A stretch of DNA of 64,000 nt. Origin: Arcobacter acticola. GTDB taxonomy: Bacteria > Campylobacterota > Campylobacteria > Campylobacterales > Arcobacteraceae. The notes below the pieces were generated by a model. That model was not told the DNA's origin, did no database searches, and was given only the letters and a program-made list of their open reading frames with translations. The DNA lies in the NCBI RefSeq assembly GCF_013177675.1, contig NZ_CP042652.1, positions 1,116,001 to 1,180,000 of the forward strand, written 5' to 3'. Of this stretch, positions 45,579 to 54,631 are shown one piece after another. Each line of letters opens with the position of its first letter. Positions within the stretch are counted from its first letter, which is position 1. The position numbers and the translations under genes are program-made.

Positions 45579-47045
45579 ATGATTAAAATATTAAATAAAT
45601 TCAACTTATCAACTTATATAGGATTAAGTCTTTTCTTCTTTGCTGTATTATCATTTATTAGTATACTTTTTCTAAAGAATAATTTAATTATTTCAAATAA
45701 GTTAGAACAAGAAATTATCTTTAATACAATACAAAGAGACACTTCAAATATACTTACAACAGTTTTATATAAATATGAAAAACAAAAAGAAATATTAAAA
45801 CAAAAACATGAAATTGTATTAGATTATATTAATAAACAAAATGATCCATTAAATATTGATTTACAAGAAATTTATAATAAAATTAATGATAAAGATAATA
45901 AATATAATATTTATATTTCAGATGATAATCTAGTAATAAAAAATACTACATTTAAAAATGATATGGGATTTAATTTATCATTTGCAAAAGGTACTTTTGA
46001 AAAACATAAAAAGAACAAAATAATTGGTACTTCAGCTCCTACTATTGAACCTAGTACAAATAAGTTTTTTAGCTTTTCAGATACTTATCTTAATGCTCCT
46101 AATGATAAAAAGATATTACAGTTAAGTTATACTTATGAAGGTTTTGATGATGTTTTAAGTCAATTACACAAAAAAGTAGATAAATATAAAAATATAAAAG
46201 ATTTAACGGCCTATTTATATTTAGAAGATGAACAATTTACTGCTGACTTTTACTTTAAAAAGTATAAGGGACTAAAACCATCTTTACAAGAGCTAGAACA
46301 TAGAATTGTTCAAGGAGATAAATTATCTAAATTAAATTTAGATAATCCTATTGAAAATATTATAAAAAAGGACAATAATATATTTTATGAAGTATATTTT
46401 ATTGAAAAAAGTCCCATCTTTTCAAATGCAAAAATAATTTATTCAATACTATTTGATCAAACTAAATATGAAAAAACATTAAAAATTTATGAAATTCTTT
46501 TATATGTAATTGTTTTGATTTTTTTCATATCTTTAGTTGTAGCTTTTTTTATGAGAAGAATAGAAAATAAACATATATATGATAATTTGACTAAAACTTA
46601 CAATAGAAATGGTTTTGAATCGATTTATAGTGTTGAAATAAAAAGATGTAATAGATATAATAAGCCTTTATCTATGATTATGCTTGATATTGATTTTTTC
46701 AAAAAAATTAATGACACCCATGGGCATTTAGTTGGAGATGATGTTCTTGTTTTAATGTGTAATTTAATAAAAAATAGCATAAGAGAAAGTGATTATCTTA
46801 TACGTTGGGGTGGAGAAGAGTTTCTTATTCTAACACCAGAAATTGATTTGGATGCTGCTGTTAAACTTGCAGAAAAGTTAAGAATATTAATAGAAAAAAA
46901 TGAGTTTATTGCAGTAGGATCTATTACAATAAGTCTTTCTGTAGTACAAAAAAACGATGATGAATTATTGGAAAATCTTTTAAAGAGACTTGATAATTTA
47001 CTTTATGATTCAAAAAGATCTGGAAGAAATAAAACAAGTTTTTAA
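45579..47045 (+). CDS. Membrane sensor diguanylate cyclase (GGDEF)
   Basis: 488 aa from ATG 45579 rather than the TTG at 45558. One span near the start (IGLSLFFFAVLSFISILFL), a ~250-residue periplasmic sensor region without a recognised fold, a second span (LLYVIVLIFFISLVVAFF, about 305-322) and a GGDEF domain (about 335-488). Active site WGGEEF, with RESD upstream as RxxD inhibitory site; DIDFFKKINDTHGH binds metal and substrate. It should raise c-di-GMP in response to an envelope signal. Confidence 0.9.
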   Translation: MIKILNKFNLSTYIGLSLFFFAVLSFISILFLKNNLIISNKLEQEIIFNTIQRDTSNILTTVLYKYEKQKEILKQKHEIVLDYINKQNDPLNIDLQEIYNKINDKDNKYNIYISDDNLVIKNTTFKNDMGFNLSFAKGTFEKHKKNKIIGTSAPTIEPSTNKFFSFSDTYLNAPNDKKILQLSYTYEGFDDVLSQLHKKVDKYKNIKDLTAYLYLEDEQFTADFYFKKYKGLKPSLQELEHRIVQGDKLSKLNLDNPIENIIKKDNNIFYEVYFIEKSPIFSNAKIIYSILFDQTKYEKTLKIYEILLYVIVLIFFISLVVAFFMRRIENKHIYDNLTKTYNRNGFESIYSVEIKRCNRYNKPLSMIMLDIDFFKKINDTHGHLVGDDVLVLMCNLIKNSIRESDYLIRWGGEEFLILTPEIDLDAAVKLAEKLRILIEKNEFIAVGSITISLSVVQKNDDELLENLLKRLDNLLYDSKRSGRNKTSF

Positions 47046-47087
47046 AATCTTTTAAAGCAAAAAATTAAAAAATAATAGGAGTTTAAA

Positions 47088-47876
47088 ATTAAAATTATAA
47101 ATGTGATTTCTAATCAAGATAGATTAAATCTAATTCGAAGTTTTTGTGAAGATGATTTTGAAAATGAAGTGGAAAATGTTCTTAAAGATATTTTTGAAAA
47201 AGGTTCTTATGAATTAAAATCATTGATAAAACTTTTTAATTTAATGGATAATAGTATTGAAAGTGATTTACAAGTTCCTTACACTATTGGCAATAGAACA
47301 ATTGAAATTATCAATACTTCAGAGCAATTAGAAAAATCAATGAACGAAATTTCTCTAACTCCTTTTATAGGTTTTGATAGTGAACAAAAGCCAACATTTA
47401 AAAAAGGCGAAACATCTCATGGTATTTGTCTTGTTCAGTTAGCAACAGCTAGTAAATGTTATCTTATTCAAATAAAACAAATAAAAAATCTAATACCTCT
47501 TATAAAACTTTTGGAAGATGATAAAGTAATAAAAATAGGAACAGGATTAAAAGGTGACAATGAAGCTCTTTTTAAACAGTTTAATCTAAGACTAAAATCA
47601 ACAATAGATCTTGAAAATGTATTTAAAAAATTATCATCGGTAAATCAAATTGGAGCTAAAAAAGCTGCTTTAATTATTTTAAATGAAAAATTACAAAAAT
47701 CAAAAAATATATCAAGATCAAATTGGGAAAATACAGATTTATCTGATGGGCAAATAAAATATGCTTCAGAGGATGCAACAGTTGTATATGACGTAATGAA
47801 TAGAATCTTAGAAGAATATCCTTTTGCTATGAATATCATGCCATCATTTTTCCAAGCACAATACACAGGCGAATAA
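47088..47876 (+). CDS. RNase D-like DEDDy 3'-5' exonuclease domain protein
   Basis: About 262 aa. PFIGFDSEQKPTF carries the first Asp-x-Glu, KVIKIGTGLKGDNEAL the second Asp, and IKYASEDATVVYDVMNRI the Tyr/Asp pair of DEDDy exonucleases; the HRDC domain of RNase D is absent. The start is unusual: AGGAG at 47077-47081 is best spaced for the ATT at 47088, which is in frame, while the first ordinary start is GTG 47103. Likely acts on RNA or DNA ends in the cytosol. Confidence 0.82.
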   Translation: MKIINVISNQDRLNLIRSFCEDDFENEVENVLKDIFEKGSYELKSLIKLFNLMDNSIESDLQVPYTIGNRTIEIINTSEQLEKSMNEISLTPFIGFDSEQKPTFKKGETSHGICLVQLATASKCYLIQIKQIKNLIPLIKLLEDDKVIKIGTGLKGDNEALFKQFNLRLKSTIDLENVFKKLSSVNQIGAKKAALIILNEKLQKSKNISRSNWENTDLSDGQIKYASEDATVVYDVMNRILEEYPFAMNIMPSFFQAQYTGE

Positions 47877-47897
47877 AAAATATACTTTTTTAATAAG

Positions 47898-47903
47898 TAT
47901 AAT
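47898..47903 (+). promoter_or_regulatory. -10 promoter element directly before hrpB
   Basis: TATAAT with only 7 bp to the hrpB ATG, which would make a leaderless message. It follows a TATACTT/AAGTATA hairpin at 47881-47901. Confidence 0.35.
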
Positions 47904-47910
47904 AAGCTAC

Positions 47911-50430
47911 ATGAAAAAACTACCAATACATGATGTCTTAGAAGATATTAAAACCACACTAAATACAAACTCAACACTTATACTTGAAGCTCCTCCTGGA
48001 GCTGGAAAAAGTACTGTAGTTCCTATATCTTTGCTAAGCCAGCCTTGGCTTGAAGATAAAATTATCATCATGCTAGAACCACGAAGAGTAGCTGCTCGAA
48101 TGGTGGCTGTTCAAATGGCTAAACTTCTTGGTGAAGAAGTAGGGCAAAGTGTAGGTTATCAGGTTAAAATGGATAGCTGTTATTCAAAAAATACAAAACT
48201 ACTTGTTGTAACAGAAGCAATACTTGTGCGAAAACTGCAAAATGACCAAGCTTTGGAAGATGTTACTATGGTGATTTTTGATGAGTTTCATGAAAGAAGT
48301 ATTCATACTGATTTATCCCTTGCTCTTTGTGTTCAAGTACAAGAACTTTTAAGAGCAGATTTAAAACTTTTGATTATGTCTGCAACTCTTGACTCACGTG
48401 AACTAAAGAATCTTTTAGGAGATGTGCCAGTTGTAACTTCACAAGGAAAAATTTATGATGTTGAAAATATATATCTTGAAGCAAATATAAAACAACCAGA
48501 TAGTAAAAGTATAAATACACTTCTTTTAAATACTACACTAAAAGCTATCAAAGAAGATGATGGAGATATTTTGGTTTTTTTAGCAGGCTCACGTGAGATA
48601 CAAAGACTTCAAGTTTTACTAGAGGAGAGTTTAAAAGGTAAGGATATAGAAGTTCTTCCTTTATTCTCAACACTAAGTAAAGAAAAACAAGACAAAGCAA
48701 TAAGTAAATCAAACAAAAGAAAAATAATCCTCTCGACAAATATCGCGCAAACATCTTTGACAATAGAGGGTGTAAAAGTCGTGATTGATTCAGGTTTAGA
48801 AAAAATATCACGATATAACTACTCAAATGGTATGGACCATTTAGAACTATCATTTATCTCAAATGATTCGGCAATCCAAAGAGCAGGGCGAGCAGGAAGA
48901 CTGAGTAATGGAAAGTGCTATAAACTTTGGCATAAAAGTAAAATATTAGAAAAGTCAAGTAAAGCAGAGATTCTAAGAACTGATTTAAGTTCATTTTTTT
49001 TAGATTTATCTTTATGGGGTTATGAAGATATAAAAGAGTTTAAGTTTTTGGATTATCCTATTGAAGCTGTACAAAATAGCACGAAGCTAATACTTAAAGA
49101 ACTTCAAATGCTAAATGAAGAAAATCAAATAACAAACTTTGGTAAAAAAGCCTTAAGTTTAGGTGTTCATCCAAGATTTGCTTTTATGATATTAAAAGCT
49201 AATGACTTAGGCTTTGCCTATGAAGCTTCTCTTTTAAGTGCAATGTTGAGTGAAAAAGACATATTTAAAAATATGAGTTTTAACTGTGATATATATTCAA
49301 GGTTTTTACATCTGTATGAAAAAGATTTCAATAGTGCATATATAAGTTCACACAACGCAAAAAATGTTTTAAAACAAGCAGAGTTTTTTTATAACAAATT
49401 AAAAAGCATTGAAACCATAAATAAAAATACAAGAAAAATAGATGAAGAAAATCTAAGCATATTACTTCTTTTAGCATATCCAGATAGACTTGCAAAACAA
49501 AGAGGAAAAAATGACAATAAGTATAAACTAAGCAACGGCAAAGGCGCAATTCTAAATATAGAAGATTCACTATTTAATGAAGATTTTTTAGTAATAGCAA
49601 ATCTAAATGCACAAACAAAAGACTCATATATAAACCAAGCCCTAAAGATATCTTTGCAAACAATAGAAAAAGAGTTTGAATCATATATTCAAAAAAAAGA
49701 ATCAATCACTTACAATAAAGAGAATAAAAAATTTGATATAAAAGAACACTACTATTTCTATGAATTAGAACTATACTCAAGAGCAATATCAAATGAAGCA
49801 AATCATGACTTCTCAAAACTTCTTTTAGACTTGATAAAAAAAGAGGGCTTAGAACTTCTAACTTGGAGTTCAAAAGTAATAGAGTTACAAAATAGGGTGA
49901 ACTTCATAAATGAAAATATGAATAAGGAATTTCCACTATTCACAAACGAAGCTTTACTAGAAACATTAGAACTTTGGTTAGAGCCATATCTACAAAATAT
50001 CACAACAGTAAAAGAACTAGAAGCCTTAGATATGTATTCTATCTTGCTTGTGATAATCCCATGGGAAAAACAACAATATTTAGATACACAAGCTCCAAAT
50101 AGTATAAAAGTTCCAAGTGGCTCAAATATAAAAATAGATTACTCAAACCCAAAAAATCCAATCTTAGCCGTAAAAATACAAGAAATGTTTGGACTAAATG
50201 AAACACCAAAAATACTAAATAATAGTATTGCTCTACAAATACATCTTCTAAGCCCAGGACTAAGACCAATACAAATAACAAATGACTTAAAAAGCTTCTG
50301 GGAAAACTCATATGATGAGGTAAGAAAAGAGCTGTTTTCAAAGTACAAAAAACACTATTGGCCTTTGAATCCTTTTGAGGCTGTGGCTACTAGTAGGACT
50401 AAGAAGAATATGATGAGGGGTGATTTGTAA
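47911..50430 (+). CDS. hrpB: ATP-dependent DEAH-type helicase HrpB
   Basis: 839 aa, normal length for HrpB. APPGAGKSTVVP is Walker A, IFDEFHERS the DEAH-type box (DEFH), MSATLD motif III, STNIAQTSLTIEGV motif V and QRAGRAGR motif VI. The C-terminal ~300 residues hold the HrpB-specific domain ending GRPxxxLTxDLxSFW-like (GLRPIQITNDLKSFW). Role in the cell is poorly known. No ribosome-binding site precedes ATG 47911. Confidence 0.93.
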   Translation: MKKLPIHDVLEDIKTTLNTNSTLILEAPPGAGKSTVVPISLLSQPWLEDKIIIMLEPRRVAARMVAVQMAKLLGEEVGQSVGYQVKMDSCYSKNTKLLVVTEAILVRKLQNDQALEDVTMVIFDEFHERSIHTDLSLALCVQVQELLRADLKLLIMSATLDSRELKNLLGDVPVVTSQGKIYDVENIYLEANIKQPDSKSINTLLLNTTLKAIKEDDGDILVFLAGSREIQRLQVLLEESLKGKDIEVLPLFSTLSKEKQDKAISKSNKRKIILSTNIAQTSLTIEGVKVVIDSGLEKISRYNYSNGMDHLELSFISNDSAIQRAGRAGRLSNGKCYKLWHKSKILEKSSKAEILRTDLSSFFLDLSLWGYEDIKEFKFLDYPIEAVQNSTKLILKELQMLNEENQITNFGKKALSLGVHPRFAFMILKANDLGFAYEASLLSAMLSEKDIFKNMSFNCDIYSRFLHLYEKDFNSAYISSHNAKNVLKQAEFFYNKLKSIETINKNTRKIDEENLSILLLLAYPDRLAKQRGKNDNKYKLSNGKGAILNIEDSLFNEDFLVIANLNAQTKDSYINQALKISLQTIEKEFESYIQKKESITYNKENKKFDIKEHYYFYELELYSRAISNEANHDFSKLLLDLIKKEGLELLTWSSKVIELQNRVNFINENMNKEFPLFTNEALLETLELWLEPYLQNITTVKELEALDMYSILLVIIPWEKQQYLDTQAPNSIKVPSGSNIKIDYSNPKNPILAVKIQEMFGLNETPKILNNSIALQIHLLSPGLRPIQITNDLKSFWENSYDEVRKELFSKYKKHYWPLNPFEAVATSRTKKNMMRGDL

Positions 50431-50492
50431 ACAAATTCATTATTAAGAGTAGATTTTAATATTTTAATAATGTATTTATATATTATTTTGGA

Positions 50493-50498
50493 TATAAT
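50493..50498 (+). promoter_or_regulatory. -10 promoter element before reverse transcriptase
   Basis: TATAAT in GATATAATGTTCC, 44 bp before the preferred ATG of the reverse transcriptase, in the spacer after hrpB. The gene therefore probably has its own promoter. Confidence 0.45.
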
Positions 50499-50541
50499 GT
50501 TCCTTGAATAAATGGTTATATCAAAAAAGGAAACATCATTA

Positions 50542-52164
50542 ATGATAGAAAAAGAACTGCTAAAATTGGGATACTTTCCAAAAGAACTTCCACCACCATT
50601 TGAAAGTAAATTATTTTCTGATAAAATAGACACTATTAAAGCACAATGGAATTCTATATCAAGTTCTTTTCAAAAAGCAGAACGTTTAAAATATTCAGAT
50701 TCTAAATGGGTTGTTTTTTCAATTCCTAAAGTGCAATTATCAAGACGGATTATAAATATTCCAAATCCACTTCATCAATCTAAACTAACTTCAACTATTG
50801 CTGATAGGTGGACTGAAATTGATGAAATATTTAAACAATCAACTATTTCTTCAAGTTTACCGATTATTGACCCTAAAAATAATAGAGCATTAATTTCCAA
50901 ACACAACTTTAATGAATTTAAAAGAAGACGTTCAAATGAATCGTTTGCTAATCTATATGAAGTAAAAACTGATGTTTCAAGATTTTACAGAACAATTTAT
51001 ACACATTCTATTCCTTGGTTAATTCATACTAAACCAATAGCAAAAGCAAATCGAACTGACATGACAATGCTTGGAAACGCTTTAGATAAAGATTTAAGAA
51101 ATCTCAACTCTGGTCAAACAGTAGGTATTCCAATTGGTCCAGATACTTCATTAGTAATAGCAGAAATAATGACTTGTTTAATGGACCAGCAAGTTCAATC
51201 AAAGTTGAAAAATGTACAATCCTATAGATTTATAGATGATTACTATCTTTATTGTGATAGTTATGCTGATGCTGAAAAAGCATTCAAATTTATCCAATCA
51301 CTACTTACAGAATATCAACTTGATATTAATGAAGAAAAAACAAAAATATCTAAAGCACCTTTTTCTTTCGACAGTAAATGGTCAATTGAGTTGGGTTCAT
51401 TTACCTTTAGAAAAAAAGCAAACTCTCAATTGACAGATATTGAAAGGTTTGTAAGTCTCTCTCTTATTTATTCAAATGAGAATCCAAAAGATTCCGTATT
51501 GCTTTTCTCAATTCAAGTCCTCAAATATTTACAATTATTTGAAGAAAACTGGGACACTTACGAATCACTTATACTAAAAATTGGAATAACTGAACCAAGA
51601 ACTTTACCAGTAGTAACTGAAATTTTGGCATCCAATATTAGTCGAATTTCAAAAAGAAAAATTAAAAAAATTATCGAAAGACTAATTGATATTCATTTGC
51701 CTAAAGGTCATAATTATGAAGTGGCTTGGGCACTTTGGATATGTGTTGAGTTTAATATCAAAATAAAAAATAAAATGGCAGAACGGATTTTTGCTTCTAA
51801 TGATTATGTATCAATGCTAGTCGCAATGGATTTAAAAAGTAGAGGACTTATTAACTTAACAGTCAGTACAGAGGGTCTTTTAACCGAATTGACGGAAGAA
51901 TCTTTGATGAACGAAAATTGGTTGTTTACCTATGAATCAATTAAGAAAGGATGGTTGATACCAACCGATAATCCTATTGACAAAAACAAGTATTTTAAAA
52001 TTCTCTTAGGAAATGGAATATATTTTTATAGAGAAGATGCCAAAGTAAAAACATTTACTATAAAGAAAGCAACGGAAAAAATAAACGAAATTACCAATAA
52101 ACCTGAATCCGAAGAAGCAACAATAATTGTTTCTAGAGGCGGTAACGTAGGCAATTCGTATTAA
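50542..52164 (+). CDS. Defence-type reverse transcriptase (unknown-group/Abi-like)
   Basis: 540 aa from ATG 50542 (AAAGGA 10 nt upstream; ATG 50512 is also in frame). The polymerase fold is in residues about 50-300: VKTDVSRFYRTIYTHSIPW is motif A, SGQTVGIPIGPDTSLVIAE motif B, YRFIDDYYLY motif C with IDD in place of the common ADD, and LDINEEKTKI motif D. The C-terminal ~230 residues are helical, as in abortive-infection and DRT-type enzymes. No maturase, integrase or retron msr/msd is evident. Defence-type reverse transcriptases synthesise DNA to stop phage. Two TA genes lie downstream. Confidence 0.85.
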   Translation: MIEKELLKLGYFPKELPPPFESKLFSDKIDTIKAQWNSISSSFQKAERLKYSDSKWVVFSIPKVQLSRRIINIPNPLHQSKLTSTIADRWTEIDEIFKQSTISSSLPIIDPKNNRALISKHNFNEFKRRRSNESFANLYEVKTDVSRFYRTIYTHSIPWLIHTKPIAKANRTDMTMLGNALDKDLRNLNSGQTVGIPIGPDTSLVIAEIMTCLMDQQVQSKLKNVQSYRFIDDYYLYCDSYADAEKAFKFIQSLLTEYQLDINEEKTKISKAPFSFDSKWSIELGSFTFRKKANSQLTDIERFVSLSLIYSNENPKDSVLLFSIQVLKYLQLFEENWDTYESLILKIGITEPRTLPVVTEILASNISRISKRKIKKIIERLIDIHLPKGHNYEVAWALWICVEFNIKIKNKMAERIFASNDYVSMLVAMDLKSRGLINLTVSTEGLLTELTEESLMNENWLFTYESIKKGWLIPTDNPIDKNKYFKILLGNGIYFYREDAKVKTFTIKKATEKINEITNKPESEEATIIVSRGGNVGNSY

Positions 52165-52194
52165 AAAACTGTGGCAATAAGGAAAAAGAAAAAG

Positions 52195-52221
52195 AAAATT
52201 CCGGGGACAGGATACTTAATT
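52195..52221. repeat. REP-like ATTCCGGGGACAG sequence, copy 1
   Basis: AAAATTCCGGGGACAGGATA with CTTAATT following. It repeats the core at 52321. The CCGGGGACAG block is GC-rich against an AT-rich background and resembles sequences found beside RAYT (REP-associated tyrosine) transposases. Confidence 0.55.
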
Positions 52222-52286
52222 ATCAAAAGAACAAAAGACCAAGTAAAATAAAACATTACAAATTGAAACAATTTTAGAAAAAGAAA

Positions 52287-52315
52287 AAAGGGGTCAGGTC
52301 ATGAATCGCCACTTT
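52287..52315. repeat. REP-like GGGGTCAGGTC sequence
   Basis: AAAAGGGGTCAGGTCATGAA followed by TCGCCACTTT. Such GGGGTCAGGTC...GAATxxCCAC elements typically accompany IS200-like/RAYT transposases; no transposase is present here. Confidence 0.5.
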
Positions 52316-52320
52316 ATTAA

Positions 52321-52384
52321 AAATTCCGGGGACAGTATACCAATTATGAAATATGTATAGTTTAATAAATTGTCTCTGGAACTT
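52321..52384. repeat. REP-like ATTCCGGGGACAG sequence, copy 2, with inverted partner
   Basis: AAATTCCGGGGACAGTATAC is followed 45 bp later by TTGTCTCTGGAACTT, an imperfect complement of its start (TTCCGGGGACA, two mismatches). The pair would fold as a long hairpin, as expected for a small REP-derived element. Confidence 0.55.
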
Positions 52385-52464
52385 CCCAACATCAATGAGA
52401 CTTTATAAACAATGATAAACGAAACTTTGGATATAGTATTGATATAAAATATAAAGGTAAAATC

Positions 52465-52776
52465 GTGATTCAAAAAAATGAAATAATTTTAAAACTAAAA
52501 GAACTAAAACCTCTTTATAGTAAAGAGGGTTTCATTATAAAAGGATTATTTGGTTCATACTCAAGAGATGAAGCAACACCAAATAGTGATGTGGATATAT
52601 TAGTTGAATCTACCCCTGATTTTGCTGCAAAATATGGTTTTAAAGCTGTTAGTAGAATAAATGAAATAAAACAAGAAATTAGTACTATCTTTGGAATACC
52701 TGTTGATTTAGCTGATAGTTCAGGTATGGGAAAAACTGCAAAAAAATTTATTATTGATAGAGCTATTTATGTCTAA
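52465..52776 (+). CDS. mntA: MNT-type nucleotidyltransferase (MntA antitoxin)
   Basis: 103 aa. LFGSYSRDEATPNSDVDILV is the minimal nucleotidyltransferase signature GSxxR...SDxD. In MntA-HepT modules this enzyme modifies and inactivates the HEPN toxin by adding AMP to a Tyr near its active site. Start GTG 52465 follows AAAGG. The gene overlaps the HEPN gene by 8 bp, the standard antitoxin-first order. Confidence 0.9.
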   Translation: MIQKNEIILKLKELKPLYSKEGFIIKGLFGSYSRDEATPNSDVDILVESTPDFAAKYGFKAVSRINEIKQEISTIFGIPVDLADSSGMGKTAKKFIIDRAIYV

Positions 52777-53128
52777 AGAATCTATTTCTAAAATATATTT
52801 GATTATTGAGAAAATAGAATATATAGAAGAAATTGTAAAAAATAATGGAACTATTTCTGCTGCTTTAGAAGACCTAGTTACTTCAAGACCTGCAACACTT
52901 ATGCATCTAACAGCTATAGCTGAACAATTTAATAAATTAAAACAATCTCATGCTGATGATATATTAGATAAATTTGATAAAGATGATTTAAAAGATCTTT
53001 ATGATGTGAGAACATATATTGCACATGATTATGAAGGTGTAAACTTATCTATTATCGAATGGATAATTAGATTTGGTCTTCCTAAGTTTAAAACACAATG
53101 TTTAAAAGTTATAGACAAAAGTAATTAA
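52769..53128 (+). CDS. hepT: HepT-like HEPN domain toxin
   Basis: 119 aa from ATG 52769. The HEPN active site RTYIAHDY (R-x4-H, with the modifiable Tyr two positions after His) lies in LYDVRTYIAHDYEGV. The preceding helices (SAALEDLVTSRPATLMHLTAIAEQFNKL) fit the HepT family. HepT toxins cleave RNA, including tRNA, unless AMPylated by the adjacent MntA. Ends ~170 bp before the convergent gene at 53296. Confidence 0.9.
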   Translation: MSKESISKIYLIIEKIEYIEEIVKNNGTISAALEDLVTSRPATLMHLTAIAEQFNKLKQSHADDILDKFDKDDLKDLYDVRTYIAHDYEGVNLSIIEWIIRFGLPKFKTQCLKVIDKSN

Positions 53129-53295
53129 AAGAAAAAAGGAATATAGAAATCTTTAAAAATCTATGAAAAATCCACCTCCTTATGATAAATTAGTTGGTAA
53201 TTTAATTCTATTGAGTTTTTTAATAAAAAATTAATTTAACATTTTTTTTCTAAGGGGATGGGTAGCTCTAAACTACTGTCCTTTTTTTATTTTTA

Positions 53296-53640
53296 TTAGT
53301 GACAATAAGGACAAGTATAATCTGTATTTTCAGGTTTTTCAGGATGTGTTTTATTATCTATTTTATCTTTATCAAAAGCATGATAATTTTTGCACTCTTT
53401 AAGAAAAGCACTTTTAGGACTTGAAGCATAGAAGAATTTAAATCTTTTATATTTACCAATCCAATTTTTAATTTCGTGATTTATATCAGTATCAGAACGA
53501 CCATAATTTTGAACTACAAATAGTCCAGTTTTACTTTCAAATCCTAAAGCAAAATTTCCAGCTGATATTTTTGTGATTTCATCATCTACGCTTTTATTTG
53601 TTAAAGCATAAGAACTTTTCATTCCAATAGATCTTTTCAT
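53296..53640 (-). CDS. Small GIY-YIG-like protein with CPYC tail
   Basis: 114 aa. The pattern NFALGF...VVQNYGRSDTDINHEIKNWIGK resembles a GIY-YIG core (short beta strand, Gly-Arg-Ser, then helix), followed by KFFYASSPKSAFLKECKNYH and a terminal YTCPYCH that may bind zinc. Small proteins with this layout are widespread, but their role is unknown. The GIY-YIG assignment is by pattern only; the Tyr-Ile-Gly itself is not intact (VQNYGRSD). Confidence 0.55.
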   Translation of the reverse strand: MKRSIGMKSSYALTNKSVDDEITKISAGNFALGFESKTGLFVVQNYGRSDTDINHEIKNWIGKYKRFKFFYASSPKSAFLKECKNYHAFDKDKIDNKTHPEKPENTDYTCPYCH

Positions 53641-53776
53641 ATATTTCCCTTACAATCATTTTTTAAATGATATTTAAATTAAGCGTAAGATACCATCCTT
53701 TCACTAAATATATAGCAAAAATTCAATATAATTCCACAACTAAAGCCTATCTTTAATACATTCAGGAAAATATCCA

Positions 53777-54406
53777 ATGCCAAGTACTAATCTAAACAAT
53801 CTAATAGAACTCACTGCTTCAGAGCGAAATCATCAGCACTTCAAAATATTTAAGCCATATGGTTTTTTAAGTCAGTTTGTACCAGAACCAAGAAAGAAGA
53901 AAAAGTTATTGGGTGAGTTATTTGATTTTCCTGATAAGACTATGGCTATAGGAAGACTTGATCATGATTCAGAAGGATTATTGTTACTTACAACTGATGG
54001 TATGAAAAGCTTTCAAGTAAGAGATAAAGGGATAGAAAAAGAATACTATGTACAAGTTGATGGAAAAATTACAGAAGATGCAATATATAAGCTGCAAAAT
54101 GGTGTTGAGATTAGTGTAAATGGCTTTATTTATCTAACTCTTCCTTCTAAAGCATTTGTCCTTGAAAAAGAGCCTGACCTTCCAGCACGTGGTTTTAAAA
54201 TTCGTGATGCAAGACATGGTCCTACTAGCTGGATTTCTATCACAATTTGTGAAGGGAAAAACCGCCAGATTAGAAAAATGACCGCTGCTGTTGGTTTTCC
54301 TACATTAAGACTTGTAAGAGTTCGTATTGGCGATATTCATCTTGATAGAATGAATGTAGGGGAGGTTGTAATTTTACCTGATTTTAATGACGCACTTAAT
54401 TGCTAG
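53777..54406 (+). CDS. 23S rRNA pseudouridine synthase, RluE-like
   Basis: 209 aa. HFKIFKPYGFLSQF, AIGRLDHDSEGLLLLTTDG (catalytic Asp) and EGKNRQIRKMTAAVGFPTLR are the family blocks, and no S4 domain is present. The internal region LPARGFKIRDARHGPTSWI is typical of RluE, which modifies U2457 of 23S rRNA. The paralogue at 44900 is a distant relative, so the two probably target different sites. Confidence 0.9.
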   Translation: MPSTNLNNLIELTASERNHQHFKIFKPYGFLSQFVPEPRKKKKLLGELFDFPDKTMAIGRLDHDSEGLLLLTTDGMKSFQVRDKGIEKEYYVQVDGKITEDAIYKLQNGVEISVNGFIYLTLPSKAFVLEKEPDLPARGFKIRDARHGPTSWISITICEGKNRQIRKMTAAVGFPTLRLVRVRIGDIHLDRMNVGEVVILPDFNDALNC

Positions 54407-54631
54407 AAATTCTGATATTCTAGGGAAGATTAATTTTATTAAATACTAATTTTTATGCAAACTGTCATCCAAATTTTCATCTCTCAAGTTAAAATCTAAA
54501 AATTCTGATAGAATGAAACCCATAAGCCCATATTAAAAATAATCTATAAAGATAAATTCTTTGATTTAGCAATCAATATATAGCATTATTATATGGGAAA
54601 ACAAATCAAATATAAAATAAGAGGATAACAA

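Larger units (their letters stand above)
52165..52464. other. 300-bp spacer with REP/RAYT-like debris
   Basis: No gene. It contains two ATTCCGGGGACAG segments and an AAGGGGTCAGGTCATGAATC segment described separately; the remainder is AT-rich. Confidence 0.6.

Noticed and set aside
50139-50348. Minus-strand frames within hrpB
   Set aside because: Shadows of the long HrpB coding frame.
50431-50541. Retron-type noncoding RNA upstream of the reverse transcriptase
   Set aside because: The spacer is short and AT-rich with no visible inverted a1/a2 repeats or long stem; the RT itself lacks retron motifs by eye.
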